A stretch of 64,000 nucleotides of DNA from Sphingomonas sp. Lineage in GTDB: Bacteria; Pseudomonadota; Alphaproteobacteria; Sphingomonadales; Sphingomonadaceae. The position numbers and the translations under genes are program-made. Under the pieces are notes generated by a model. It did not search any database and had not been told where the DNA came from. It saw only the letters and a program-made list of their open reading frames with translations. Each line of letters starts with the position of its first letter. Positions within the stretch are counted from its first letter, which is position 1. This document shows, piece by piece, positions 45,810 to 54,478 of this stretch. Location of the stretch: the NCBI RefSeq assembly GCF_019749955.1, contig NZ_JAIEPC010000014.1, positions 116,147 to 180,146 on the forward strand. Direction: 5' to 3'.

Positions 45810-46628
45810 ATGACCGACACGATTAGCCACCCGGGCCGCCTGCACGGCAAGATCGCGCTCGTCACGGGCGCGGCGCGCGGCATCGGCGCTGCCATCGTCC
45901 GCGCCTTCGTGGCGGAGGGCGCGACGGTGTGGATCACCGATATCGACGGCGAAGCGGGGGCGGCGCTCGCCAATGATATCGGCGGCGCGACGCGCTTTGC
46001 ACCGCTCGACGTGGGCGACGAAAGCGATTGGGAAGCGGTGATCGCCGATCTGCTCGATCGCGACGCGCGGCTCGATGTGCTCGTCAACAATGCCGGCATC
46101 ACCGGACTTGGCCCCGATAGCGGGCGGCACGATCCCGAACATGTCAGCCTTGCCGAATGGCATGCCGTCCACCGCGTCAACCTCGACGGGACGATGCTCG
46201 GATGCCGCTATGCGATCCGCGCGATGCGGCCGCAGCGATCGGGCGCGATCATCAACATCTCGTCGCGCTCGGGTCTTGTCGGCATTCCCGGGGCGGCGGC
46301 CTATGCCTCGTCGAAGGCGGCGGTGCGCAACCACAGCAAGACCGTGGCTTTGTGGTGCGCGCAACAGGGGCTCAACATCCGTTGCAATTCGGTCCACCCG
46401 GCGGCGATCCTGACCGACATCTGGGAACAAATGCTCGGTGACGGCGCCGACCGCGCCGACAAAATGGCGGCGCTGGTCAAGGATACCCCGCTCAAGCGCT
46501 TCGGCCTGCCCGACGAAGTCGCTGCCATGGCGCTATTCCTCGCCAGCGACGAAGCCACCTATGTCACCGGCAGCGAATTCGACATCGACGGCGGGCTGCT
46601 CGCGGGGTCGGCGGCGTCTCCCGGCTAA
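45810..46628 (+). CDS. SDR-family oxidoreductase
   Basis: 272 residues of a classical short-chain dehydrogenase: [18 protein letters not shown] (NAD(P) binding, residues ~17-34), LVNNAGITG, the catalytic Ser in IINISSRSG, Tyr-x3-Lys in [10 protein letters not shown], and a C-terminal [15 protein letters not shown]. The Asp in TDIDGEAG after strand 2 favours NAD over NADP. Substrate unknown. Stands alone. Confidence 0.93.
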   Translation: MTDTISHPGRLHGKIALVTGAARGIGAAIVRAFVAEGATVWITDIDGEAGAALANDIGGATRFAPLDVGDESDWEAVIADLLDRDARLDVLVNNAGITGLGPDSGRHDPEHVSLAEWHAVHRVNLDGTMLGCRYAIRAMRPQRSGAIINISSRSGLVGIPGAAAYASSKAAVRNHSKTVALWCAQQGLNIRCNSVHPAAILTDIWEQMLGDGADRADKMAALVKDTPLKRFGLPDEVAAMALFLASDEATYVTGSEFDIDGGLLAGSAASPG

Positions 46629-46692
46629 GCTGCCTTGCTTTGGCCATGACGCGCGGCTGATATGCGACGGCGTGTTTTTCAGGAGAAGATTG

Positions 46693-47583
46693 ATGCCGAC
46701 GCGACCGTTGCCGATCGTCATGGCGTCCGCCGCACTCTGCCTGCTGATGGGCGCCGCCAAACCGACGACTCCGCTCGTGGTGCGCGGTGACGGGCTCGTC
46801 AACGCAACCATCGGCGGCACAGCCGCGCGCATCCGCATCACCCCCTGGGCACCCGCCGCGCCCACGCTCAACCCCGATTTCGCCGACCGGATCGGGCTGA
46901 AGGGCGGCTGGTTCGGCTTTGCGGTCAAGGTCGGCCCGGTCAAGGTGAACGGCAAATCGAGCGTCACCCGGCTCGATTTCGGCACGATGAGCTTTCGCCG
47001 CCGCGTCGTGTGGTTCGATCGGCGTTATGAGCCGCAGGGTGACGGCGCGGTCGGCCCGGGCGGACTGCCCGCCGAGGTGATTCGCTTCGAGCTCCGCAGC
47101 CCGCGCCCCGGCGAGCGCGTCGCCACTTTGCCGCTGGTGCAGCGCCTGTTCCAGCCGACCTATAGCCGGATCACGGTCGCCGGGCGCGAGGTCAACATCC
47201 TGTTCGACCCGCAGCACGCGCAGACCTTGGCGACGGCGGGCGCGGGCGGTGCGATTGCGGCCGATTATGGCGGGCAACTGGTCGGTGCGACCGGCAAGGC
47301 CGAAGTCGCGTTCGGCATCGATCGGCCAATCCGCACGCTCAAGCTAGCGCGGTCGCTCGCGATCGGGCCGCTCCGCTTCGACAGCGTGCCGGTGCGGATC
47401 GGCGACAGCGGCTCGGTCGCGGGCATTGCCGATGCGGATGCCGATCCGGATGAAGTGGTCGTCACCGCCAAAGGCGGCGGCAAACGCCGCGACGTGCTGA
47501 TCATCGGCCGCGACGCACTGGCGGGCTGTTCGTCGATCATATTCGACAAACCGGCCAAGGTGATCCGGTTGAGTTGTTTGTAG
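46693..47583 (+). CDS. Exported hypothetical protein, retropepsin-like outline
   Basis: 296 residues with a signal peptide (IVMASAALCLLMGAA). The mature part has the outline of a retropepsin-like domain: a GLVNATIGGTAARIRI strand pair, DFADRIGLKGGWF, and a late RDVLIIGRDALAGCSSIIFDK. The Asp-Thr-Gly catalytic triplet of aspartic proteases is not visible at the expected place, so it may be an inactive relative. ATG at 46693 follows CAGGAGAAG. This is inference from strand pattern; treat as hypothetical. Confidence 0.72.
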   Translation: MPTRPLPIVMASAALCLLMGAAKPTTPLVVRGDGLVNATIGGTAARIRITPWAPAAPTLNPDFADRIGLKGGWFGFAVKVGPVKVNGKSSVTRLDFGTMSFRRRVVWFDRRYEPQGDGAVGPGGLPAEVIRFELRSPRPGERVATLPLVQRLFQPTYSRITVAGREVNILFDPQHAQTLATAGAGGAIAADYGGQLVGATGKAEVAFGIDRPIRTLKLARSLAIGPLRFDSVPVRIGDSGSVAGIADADADPDEVVVTAKGGGKRRDVLIIGRDALAGCSSIIFDKPAKVIRLSCL

Positions 47584-47604
47584 GCAGCAACGCTGTGCCA
47601 ACCC

Positions 47605-47688
47605 CCGTTGGTGTCGAGCGAAGTCGAGACACCTTGGGCCTTAGCTTGCGGCCTGTTTCTCGACTTCGCTCGAAACGAACGGGGGAGT
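47605..47688 (+). repeat. Palindromic dispersed repeat, copy 4
   Basis: Left arm GTGTCGAGCGAAGTCGAGAC, right arm starting TTTCTCGACTTCGCTCGAAA and ending GAACGGGGG. Lies between the convergent exported-protein gene (46.7-47.6 kb) and the ATM1-type transporter gene. Confidence 0.85.
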
Positions 47689-47704
47689 GGCTGAGGGCTA
47701 ACCC

Positions 47705-49528
47705 CTACTCCGCCGCCAGCGTTTCCTCCGCGCGTTCCTGTGCCTGACGGTTCCACATTTCGGCATAGAGCCCGCCTTTGCGCAGCAGCGCGGTATGCGT
47801 CCCGCGCTCGCGAACTTGCCCCGCGTCGAGCACGACAATCTCGTCGGCGTTGACCACTGTCGACAACCGGTGCGCGATAACGATCGTCGTTTGGCGCTTC
47901 GAAATCGCCTCGAGCGTCGCCTGAATCTCGCCTTCGGTGCGGCTGTCGAGCGCGCTGGTCGCCTCATCCAGAATCAGGATCGGCGGGTTCTTGAGGAGCG
48001 TGCGCGCAATCGCCACGCGCTGCTTCTCACCGCCCGACAGCTTCAGCCCACGTTCGCCGACGCGCGCGCCATAGCCACCGGGTTGCGCCGCGATAAAATC
48101 GGCAATCGCCGCCCCCCGCGCCGCGCCCTCGATCTCGGTCTGGGTCGCGCCTTCACGGCCATAAGCGATGTTATAGGCGATCGTGTCGTTGAACAGCACC
48201 GTGTCCTGCGGGACGATGCCGATCGCGGCGCGTAAGCTCGCCTGCGTGACCTGCGCAATATCCTGCCCGTCGATCGTGATCCGCCCGCTGGTCAGATCGT
48301 AGAAGCGGTAGAGCAGCCGCGCGAGCGTCGACTTGCCCGCGCCCGACGGGCCAACGATCGCGAGCGTGCCGCCCGCCGGGATATCGAGATCGATCCCCTT
48401 CAGGATGCGCCGCTCGGGGTCGTAATCGAACACGACATTTTCGAAGCGGACATGCCCGGTGCTCACCACCAGATCGCGCGCACCCGGTGCATCGACCACT
48501 TCGGCGGGCGCATCGATCAGGTCGAACATCGCCGCCATGTCGACCACGCCCTGCCGGATCGTGCGATAGACCATGCCGAGCAGATCGAGCGGGCGGAACA
48601 ATTGCGCGAGCAAGGTCGACACCAGCACGACATTGCCGGCGTTGAACTGGCCCTGCGACCAACCCCAGACGACCAGCCCCATCCCGCCTGCCATCATCAA
48701 ATTGGTGATCAGCGATTGCCCGATGTTGAGCCACGCGAGCGAATTCTGGTTCTTGACCGCCGCTGTTGCATAGGCGGCCATGGCCTTGTCGTAGCGGATT
48801 GCCTCGCGCTCTTCAGCGCCGAAATATTTGACCGTTTCGAAATTGAGCAGCGAATCAACGGCATGCGCGACCGCGCCGGTATCGAGATCGTTCATTTGCG
48901 CGCGCAAGGCATTGCGCCAATCGGTGACGATCCGCGTGAAGGCAATGTACACGCCGACCATCACCAATGTGCCGATCACCAGCCACGCGCCAAAGGTCGA
49001 GCCGAAGATCTGGAGCACCAGCACCAGCTCGAGCACCGTCGGCGCGATGTTGAACAGCAGGAAATAGAGCATGGTGTCGATGCTCTTGGTCCCGCGCTCG
49101 ACCACCTTGGTGACCGCGCCCGTCCGGCGTTCGAGGTGGAAGCGCAAGCTCAGCATGTGCAGGTGGCGGAACACCGTCGCTGCCAGCCGCCGCGTTGCAT
49201 CCTGCCCGACGCGCTCGAACACCGCATTGCGCAAATTGTCGAACAATACGCTGCCGAACCGCGCCGCTGCGTACCCAACCACCAGCGCCAGGATCAGCGT
49301 GGTCGCGCCGCGATCACCCTTCGCCATATCATTGACGATGCCTTGCAGCGCATAGGGCGCGCCATAAACCTGCACCAGCTTCGACGCGATGATCAGCAGC
49401 AGCGACAGCACGATCCGCACCCGCAGCGCGGGCTGATCCTTGGGCCATAAATAGGGCAGGAACCGCCGCAGCATCGGCCACAAGGGCGGCTCGGCGGTTT
49501 TGGCTTTGGGGGGATCAATCGGCGGCAT
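47705..49528 (-). CDS. ATM1-type ABC exporter (fused permease-ATPase)
   Basis: 607 residues: six membrane helices in the first ~340 residues, then an ATPase with GPSGAGKSTLARLL, the signature LSGGEKQRVAIARTLL, ILDEATSALDSRTE and AHRLSTVVNADEIVV. The membrane part carries GTKSIDTMLYFLLFNIAPTVLELVLV, diagnostic of the mitochondrial Atm1/ABCB7 type, so it probably exports glutathione-linked or sulfur-containing compounds for metal homeostasis. Functions as a homodimer in the inner membrane. Confidence 0.93.
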   Translation of the reverse strand: MPPIDPPKAKTAEPPLWPMLRRFLPYLWPKDQPALRVRIVLSLLLIIASKLVQVYGAPYALQGIVNDMAKGDRGATTLILALVVGYAAARFGSVLFDNLRNAVFERVGQDATRRLAATVFRHLHMLSLRFHLERRTGAVTKVVERGTKSIDTMLYFLLFNIAPTVLELVLVLQIFGSTFGAWLVIGTLVMVGVYIAFTRIVTDWRNALRAQMNDLDTGAVAHAVDSLLNFETVKYFGAEEREAIRYDKAMAAYATAAVKNQNSLAWLNIGQSLITNLMMAGGMGLVVWGWSQGQFNAGNVVLVSTLLAQLFRPLDLLGMVYRTIRQGVVDMAAMFDLIDAPAEVVDAPGARDLVVSTGHVRFENVVFDYDPERRILKGIDLDIPAGGTLAIVGPSGAGKSTLARLLYRFYDLTSGRITIDGQDIAQVTQASLRAAIGIVPQDTVLFNDTIAYNIAYGREGATQTEIEGAARGAAIADFIAAQPGGYGARVGERGLKLSGGEKQRVAIARTLLKNPPILILDEATSALDSRTEGEIQATLEAISKRQTTIVIAHRLSTVVNADEIVVLDAGQVRERGTHTALLRKGGLYAEMWNRQAQERAEETLAAE

Positions 49529-49596
49529 CTACCCCCCATGTAGGATGGCTGAAGCCTTGGCGAAAGCACCGTGCGCGGGGCGTTGATCCGCTCCCT

Positions 49597-49682
49597 CCCC
49601 GTTTATGTCGGGCGAGGTCGAGACACCTGGCGGAGCGCTTGGGGCTTGTTTCTCGACTGCGCTCGAAACGAACGGGTCAAAA
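49597..49682 (+). repeat. Palindromic dispersed repeat, copy 5
   Basis: The most diverged copy: left arm TATGTCGGGCGAGGTCGAGAC, right arm starting TTTCTCGACTGCGCTCGAAA and ending GAACGGGTCAA. Unlike copies 2-4 it lies between two genes on the same strand: downstream of the 49.7-50.1 kb hypothetical gene and upstream of the ATM1-type gene. Confidence 0.8.
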
Positions 49683-49697
49683 GGGGGGCATCCGGTC

Positions 49698-50072
49698 CTA
49701 AGTCGAGAAAAGCGTCAGTCCGCGCTCGCGACCGCGTGCCGTGTCTCCCGGCGACGACGGATGATGCGCGCGGGGCGTGGCACTGCCCCAGCCCCATCCA
49801 ATGCCGCCGCTGCGCTCAACCGGCTTTTTGCGCTCGATACTTGGCGCCGGTGTCTGGCCCCGCGCGCGGATCGCGGGCCGGTCGCCACTGGCCGATCCGG
49901 TTTGCGTCGGCAGCGATCCCAAAATCTGGTCGCGCAGCATCGCTTCGAGGTCGTCGAGGCCCGCTGCCGCCGCCACCGCGCGCCGCCGCAACAGCGCGGC
50001 GAGCACGGTGGGGCGCACCGCCACCACTGCCGCGCCGCGCGGGATACGCAGTTTTGTCGGGAACGCAGCCAT
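49698..50072 (-). CDS. Hypothetical basic protein downstream of crtB
   Basis: 124 residues. An ordered N-terminal part (LRIPRGAAVVAVRPTVLAALLRRR, with a helix-like AGLDDLEAMLRDQILGSLP) followed by a Pro/Gly/Arg-rich tail likely to be disordered. No domain recognised. ATG at 50070-50072; upstream codons run antisense-like sequence with no better start. It lies 91 bases after crtB on the same strand and could be the last gene of the carotenoid operon, but the gap weakens that. Confidence 0.5.
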   Translation of the reverse strand: MAAFPTKLRIPRGAAVVAVRPTVLAALLRRRAVAAAAGLDDLEAMLRDQILGSLPTQTGSASGDRPAIRARGQTPAPSIERKKPVERSGGIGWGWGSATPRAHHPSSPGDTARGRERGLTLFST

Positions 50073-50163
50073 CGTCACGCCGAGTCGATCCTCACGAAAA
50101 TCGTTGAGTCGCCATAGCCTGCGAAACCTCACCGAAAGCGGACGAGACTCGGTTGACGCGGCG

Positions 50164-51099
50164 TTAGGGGCGTTGGCGCGGGCGCACCCAGCCGCCGCCC
50201 GGACCCCCGGAGTAGCGCGCTTTGCGGCTGCCCGCCTGTCGTCCGGCAAGCAGGATCGCGCCGATTTTCTCGGTCGCCGATGTCGTTACGCGGCTGTCCC
50301 AGGCATGCCCGCCGCGCGCGGCAACTTTGCGCCCGATATCGCCATAGATTTTGGCTGCCGCCAGCACCGCCCAGGCCGATCGGAAACCGAGCGCCGGCGT
50401 GCCCACGCGCGCGCTCTCCTCGAACGCGGCGGCGCGCGTCGTCAGTCGCGCGACCAGCTCGGTCAGCGCAGGCCGATGCGCGGGCGCCATCAGCGCGGCG
50501 ACGCGAATATCCTTCTCCGCCAGCCAGTCGGTCGGCAGATAACACCGCCCGACGCTTGCATCCTCATCAATGTCGCGGGCGATATTGGCAAGTTGAAACG
50601 CCAAGCCCAGGTCACACGCGCGATCAAGCGTCGCCTCATCCTGCGGATCGACGCCCATCACCACCGCCATCATGCAGCCCACGACGCCCGCGACACGATA
50701 GCAGTATCGCAGCAGATCATCCTCGGTCTTGGGCCGCCAGCCTTCGGCATCGAGCGCAAACCCGGCGATATGATCGCGCGCAAAGCCATGCGGCAGGCTG
50801 GTTTCGGCCACGACGATGCGCAGTGCCTCGAACGGCGGCTCGCCGGTCGGCTCGCCTGCCAGCGCGAGTTCGGTGAGCACGCTCAATCGCGCGAGCCGGG
50901 CCATTGGGTCGTCGACCACGGTCATGCCGTGGCCATGATCCTGCCCGTCGGCGATGTCATCGCACGCGCGGCACCAGCTGTAGAGCAGCCACGCCCGTTC
51001 GCGGGTCGGCTTGTCGAACAGCTTGCTCGCCGCCGCAAAGCTGCGCGATCCGCGCGCGATCGACACACGGGCTGCCTCGACGACGTCGCCGCGCGTCAC
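50164..51099 (-). CDS. crtB: Phytoene synthase
   Basis: Condenses two geranylgeranyl diphosphates to phytoene, the first committed carotenoid step. 311 residues of the squalene/phytoene synthase fold, with both aspartate-rich motifs: CRACDDIAD (first) and ANIARDIDEDA (second), plus LYSWCRACDD and GRCYLPTDWL. GTG at 51097-51099 overlaps the LOG-family stop (GTGA), so it is the fourth gene of the crtY-crtI-LOG-crtB chain. crtE is not in the window. Confidence 0.95.
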   Translation of the reverse strand: MTRGDVVEAARVSIARGSRSFAAASKLFDKPTRERAWLLYSWCRACDDIADGQDHGHGMTVVDDPMARLARLSVLTELALAGEPTGEPPFEALRIVVAETSLPHGFARDHIAGFALDAEGWRPKTEDDLLRYCYRVAGVVGCMMAVVMGVDPQDEATLDRACDLGLAFQLANIARDIDEDASVGRCYLPTDWLAEKDIRVAALMAPAHRPALTELVARLTTRAAAFEESARVGTPALGFRSAWAVLAAAKIYGDIGRKVAARGGHAWDSRVTTSATEKIGAILLAGRQAGSRKARYSGGPGGGWVRPRQRP

Positions 51100-51677
51100 A
51101 GGTCGCGGGCGCCAATCTGCTGGATCGTCGTGATCGGCGCGGCATGCGCCATTTTGTCGAGCAGACCGTCCAAACTCGTGTCGACGATCATCAGCCCCTG
51201 ATGCTGCGGGCGAATGAAGCCGACCTCGCCCATTTTCGCCGCAAAAGTGACCAGTCCATCATAAAAGCCCGCGACATTGAGCACGCCGACCGGCTTGGCG
51301 TGATAGCCGAGCTGCGCCCAGCTCAGCGCTTCCCACAATTCATCCATCGTGCCGGTGCCGCCGGGCAAGGTGACGAAGCCGTCGGACAGATCGGTAAACG
51401 CCTGTTTGCGCTCGTGCATCGTGCGGCAAACGTGCAACTCGGTCAGCCCGCGATGCGCGACTTCGGCATCAACCAGCGCCTGCGGGATAATGCCGATCAC
51501 CTCGCCGCCCGCTTCGAGCGCAGCATCGGCGACCGCGCCCATCAACCCCAGCCGCCCGCCGCCATAGACCAGCCCGATCCCGCGCTCGGCGAACGACCGG
51601 CCGACGGCGCGTGCCGACTCGATATAGACCGGGTCGGCAGGCGAGGCCGAGCCGCAATAGACGGCGAGGCGTTTCAC
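51096..51677 (-). CDS. LOG-family (TIGR00730) Rossmann protein inside the carotenoid operon
   Basis: 193 residues of the LOG/lysine-decarboxylase-like family: VYCGSASPADPVYIESARA, GIGLVYGGGRLGLMG, and the hallmark LPGGTGTMDELWE (PGGxGTxxE). Known members are cytokinin riboside 5'-monophosphate phosphoribohydrolases or nucleotide phosphoribohydrolases. It overlaps crtI upstream and crtB downstream by four bases each, so it is translationally bound into the carotenoid operon. No link between this enzyme and carotenoids is established; a role there is inference. Confidence 0.92.
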   Translation of the reverse strand: MKRLAVYCGSASPADPVYIESARAVGRSFAERGIGLVYGGGRLGLMGAVADAALEAGGEVIGIIPQALVDAEVAHRGLTELHVCRTMHERKQAFTDLSDGFVTLPGGTGTMDELWEALSWAQLGYHAKPVGVLNVAGFYDGLVTFAAKMGEVGFIRPQHQGLMIVDTSLDGLLDKMAHAAPITTIQQIGARDL

Positions 51678-53152
51678 CGCCCCTCCTCCAGCATCAGCTT
51701 GGCGGTCGCCTTTGCGCTACCCACAACGCCCGGAATCCCCGCGCCCGGGTGGGTCCCTGCGCCGACGAAATAGAGGTTCGGGATATGGTCGTCGCGATTG
51801 TGGACGCGGAAATAGGCCGATTGCAGCAGGGTCGGCTCAAGGCTGAAGGCGCTGCCCAGATGCGCGTTCAGGTCGGCGCTGAAATCGCTCGGCGCGTAAT
51901 GGAATTTGGTGACGATGCGGTCGTGAATGTCAGGGATCAGCCGCTTGCCGATTTCATCGAGAATGCGCTTTTCGAGGATCGGGCCAATCTCGGCCCAGTC
52001 GACCGGGAATTTGCCCTGATGCGGCACCGGCGCCAGCGCATAGAAGGTCGAATGCCCCTCGGGGGCCATCGACGGATCGGTGACGGTCGGGTGGTGGAGA
52101 TAGAGCGAGAAATCCTCGGCCAGCACGCCGTGCCTGTAAATATCGTCGAGCAATCCCTTATAGCGCGGGCCGAACAGGATCATGTGGTGCGGGATGTCAG
52201 GGAACGTCCCCTTCAGCCCGAAATGCGCGACGAACAGCGACGGCGAATAGGTTTTCCGTTCCAGCCGCGCGCGCGTGCGCTGCGCCGAGCGCGAAGTCTT
52301 CAACAGATCGCGGTAGCTGTGCATGACATCGGCGTTGCTCGCGATCGCATCGGCCTGCACCGACCAGCCGCTCTTCGTCGTGACCCCAGTCGCGCGGTCA
52401 CCGAGCGTGTCGATCGACGCCACCGGATCGCCGAGCCGCAGCACCCCGCCGAGCCGCTCGAAATGGGTGACCATCCCGGCGATCAGCTTGTTGGTGCCGC
52501 CCATCGCGAACCAGACGCCGCCGTCCTTTTCCAGCTTGTGGATGAGCGCATAGATCGAACTCGTCGTCATCGGATTGCCGCCGACGAGCAGGGTGTGGAA
52601 CGACAGCGCCTCGCGCAGCTTGGGGTTTTTGACGTAACTCGACACGATCGAATGCACCGATCGCCACGCCTGATATTTCATCAGGCTGGGCGCCGCCTTG
52701 ATCATCGACGCGAAGTCGAGAAAGGCGACATGGCCCAGCTTTTCATAGCCTTCGGTGTGAACGCCGGTCGAATATTCAAGGAACCGGCGATAGCCATCGA
52801 CATCGGCCGGATCGAGCTTGGCAATCTCGGCAGCGAGCTGCGGCTCGTCGTTCGAATAATCGAAATTGGTGCCATCGGGCCAGTTGAGCCGGTAAAAGGG
52901 CATCACCGGCGCCAGCGTCACGTCATCGCTCATCGACCGGCCCGACAGCGCCCACAGCTCTTGCAGGCACGGCGGATCGGTGATCACGGTCGGCCCGGCA
53001 TCGAACACGAAGCCGTCTTTTTCCCACACATAGGCGCGGCCGCCCGGCTTGTCGCGCGCTTCGACCAGGGTCGTCTGGACCCCCGCCGATTGCAGCCGGA
53101 TCGCGAGCGCCAGGCCGCCGAAACCGGCGCCGATTACCACCGCCGACTTCAT
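51674..53152 (-). CDS. crtI: Phytoene desaturase
   Basis: Introduces the conjugated double bonds that turn phytoene into lycopene. 492 residues of the CrtI/FAD amine-oxidase-like family: VVIGAGFGGLALAIRLQSAG at the N-terminus, GRAYVWEKDGFVFDAGPTV, and the C-terminal carotenoid signature FVGAGTHPGAGIPGVVGSA. ATG at 53150-53152 overlaps the crtY stop; the stop overlaps the LOG-family start. Peripheral inner-membrane enzyme. Confidence 0.96.
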   Translation of the reverse strand: MKSAVVIGAGFGGLALAIRLQSAGVQTTLVEARDKPGGRAYVWEKDGFVFDAGPTVITDPPCLQELWALSGRSMSDDVTLAPVMPFYRLNWPDGTNFDYSNDEPQLAAEIAKLDPADVDGYRRFLEYSTGVHTEGYEKLGHVAFLDFASMIKAAPSLMKYQAWRSVHSIVSSYVKNPKLREALSFHTLLVGGNPMTTSSIYALIHKLEKDGGVWFAMGGTNKLIAGMVTHFERLGGVLRLGDPVASIDTLGDRATGVTTKSGWSVQADAIASNADVMHSYRDLLKTSRSAQRTRARLERKTYSPSLFVAHFGLKGTFPDIPHHMILFGPRYKGLLDDIYRHGVLAEDFSLYLHHPTVTDPSMAPEGHSTFYALAPVPHQGKFPVDWAEIGPILEKRILDEIGKRLIPDIHDRIVTKFHYAPSDFSADLNAHLGSAFSLEPTLLQSAYFRVHNRDDHIPNLYFVGAGTHPGAGIPGVVGSAKATAKLMLEEGR

Positions 53153-54336
53153 GCCTTCTTGCTCCTAATGGCGCGGATGGCCGCCGAAATCTTGACGGGC
53201 GGCTTGCCCAGCAAGATGCGTGCTTGGTCGATCATGGTGGTTTGTCCTGCGTAGAAACGCCCAACCAGCGCGGGGTTGAGCCGATAGAAGCGCTCGAGGA
53301 TGCGGTATCGTTCATCCGGCGCCCCGGCGCGATACAGCATTTTGTCGAGCATGCGGTAAAAGCCGCGACCTTTCCACGTCTGCGCCGCAAAGCCGTGCAT
53401 CAGCTCGTGGAGGCCTTTGCCCGACAGGTCGCGGGTGCGGGCGATCAGGCACGCGGTGCGCACCGCATCGGGCAGCGAATAGCCGGTGGTCGGGTGGAAC
53501 AGCCCGGCGCGCATGCCCGCCTTGGCCACGCCATTGCCGCCGCTGCGCCAATAGGCTTCGAAATCGCCGCCGAGCGCGACCGGCAGCGCGCCTTGCTCTT
53601 CGCGCACGACATGGTCGACCTGCCAGCCGCCCGCCGCGACATAGTCGCTCAGCCGCGCGCCAATCGGATCGCTGTTCGCGCCACCGACGACCGGGCGGTA
53701 GAGGTCGGGGGTGTCGCTGTAATAGGTATCCTCGACGAACAGCCGCGTCGCCGAAAAGGGCAGCACATAGACGAAGCGATAGCCGTCGATCTGCTCGACC
53801 GTGGCGTCCATCACCAGCGGCCGCGCAACGTCGTGCGGTTCAGCGAGCGCATATTCGCGCCCGACGAATTTTTGCCAGCCAAGGTCGAGTGTCGACAAAT
53901 CGCCCGCGCCGCGCGCGTCGATGACCCCCTTGGCCTCGATCCGGTCGCCATCGTCGAGCACCACAGCGGTGGCACTCGCGCCGAGCACGCGGCGGCCGAG
54001 CATCAGCGCGCCTTCGGGCAGTGCTGCGCGGACCTGCGCATCGAGCCGTTCGGACTCGATCGAATAATAGGTCGCCTTGATCATGCGCTGGTGCGCGGGG
54101 AACTGAATGTCGTAGCTCGACCAGCCGTGGCAGACGAGCGGCGCGATCAGCCAGCGATCGGCGGGCGCGACATCGGTGCCAAAGAACGACCACAAATGAT
54201 TGCCGCCGATCGACGGCCCGCCTTCGACGATGCGCACATCCATGTCGGGCCGCTTTTTGGCGAGCGCAAGCGCGATCAAGCCGCCGGCGAGCCCGCCGCC
54301 GACAATCGCGAGATCGCACTGGATCGTGGCTGCCAT
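53149..54336 (-). CDS. crtY: Lycopene beta-cyclase
   Basis: Cyclises both ends of lycopene to beta-carotene. 395 residues of the CrtY type: LAIVGGGLAGGLIALALAKK, GGNHLWSFFG, VIDARGAGD, FVYVLPFSATRLFVEDTYY and GLFHPTTGYSLPDA. First gene of the crtY-crtI-LOG-crtB chain; its start is 142 bases from the divergent hydroxylase-family gene, so the promoters of the two units lie in that gap. Confidence 0.95.
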   Translation of the reverse strand: MAATIQCDLAIVGGGLAGGLIALALAKKRPDMDVRIVEGGPSIGGNHLWSFFGTDVAPADRWLIAPLVCHGWSSYDIQFPAHQRMIKATYYSIESERLDAQVRAALPEGALMLGRRVLGASATAVVLDDGDRIEAKGVIDARGAGDLSTLDLGWQKFVGREYALAEPHDVARPLVMDATVEQIDGYRFVYVLPFSATRLFVEDTYYSDTPDLYRPVVGGANSDPIGARLSDYVAAGGWQVDHVVREEQGALPVALGGDFEAYWRSGGNGVAKAGMRAGLFHPTTGYSLPDAVRTACLIARTRDLSGKGLHELMHGFAAQTWKGRGFYRMLDKMLYRAGAPDERYRILERFYRLNPALVGRFYAGQTTMIDQARILLGKPPVKISAAIRAIRSKKA

Positions 54337-54478
54337 CGGCTTGGCCTAACCAATGCGCGCGCGCCGCGAAACCCTTTCGTGTCGTTTCGGCAATGATTGG
54401 TCGGCAAAGCGACTCGGTTCGCCCGTTTCGGGCGTTGTTGCGCTTCCATCGCCGACTCGGAGCGCATATGAGGGAAAC

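Noticed and set aside
53224..54396. 390-codon open frame opposite crtY
   Set aside because: Antisense shadow of a clear lycopene cyclase gene.
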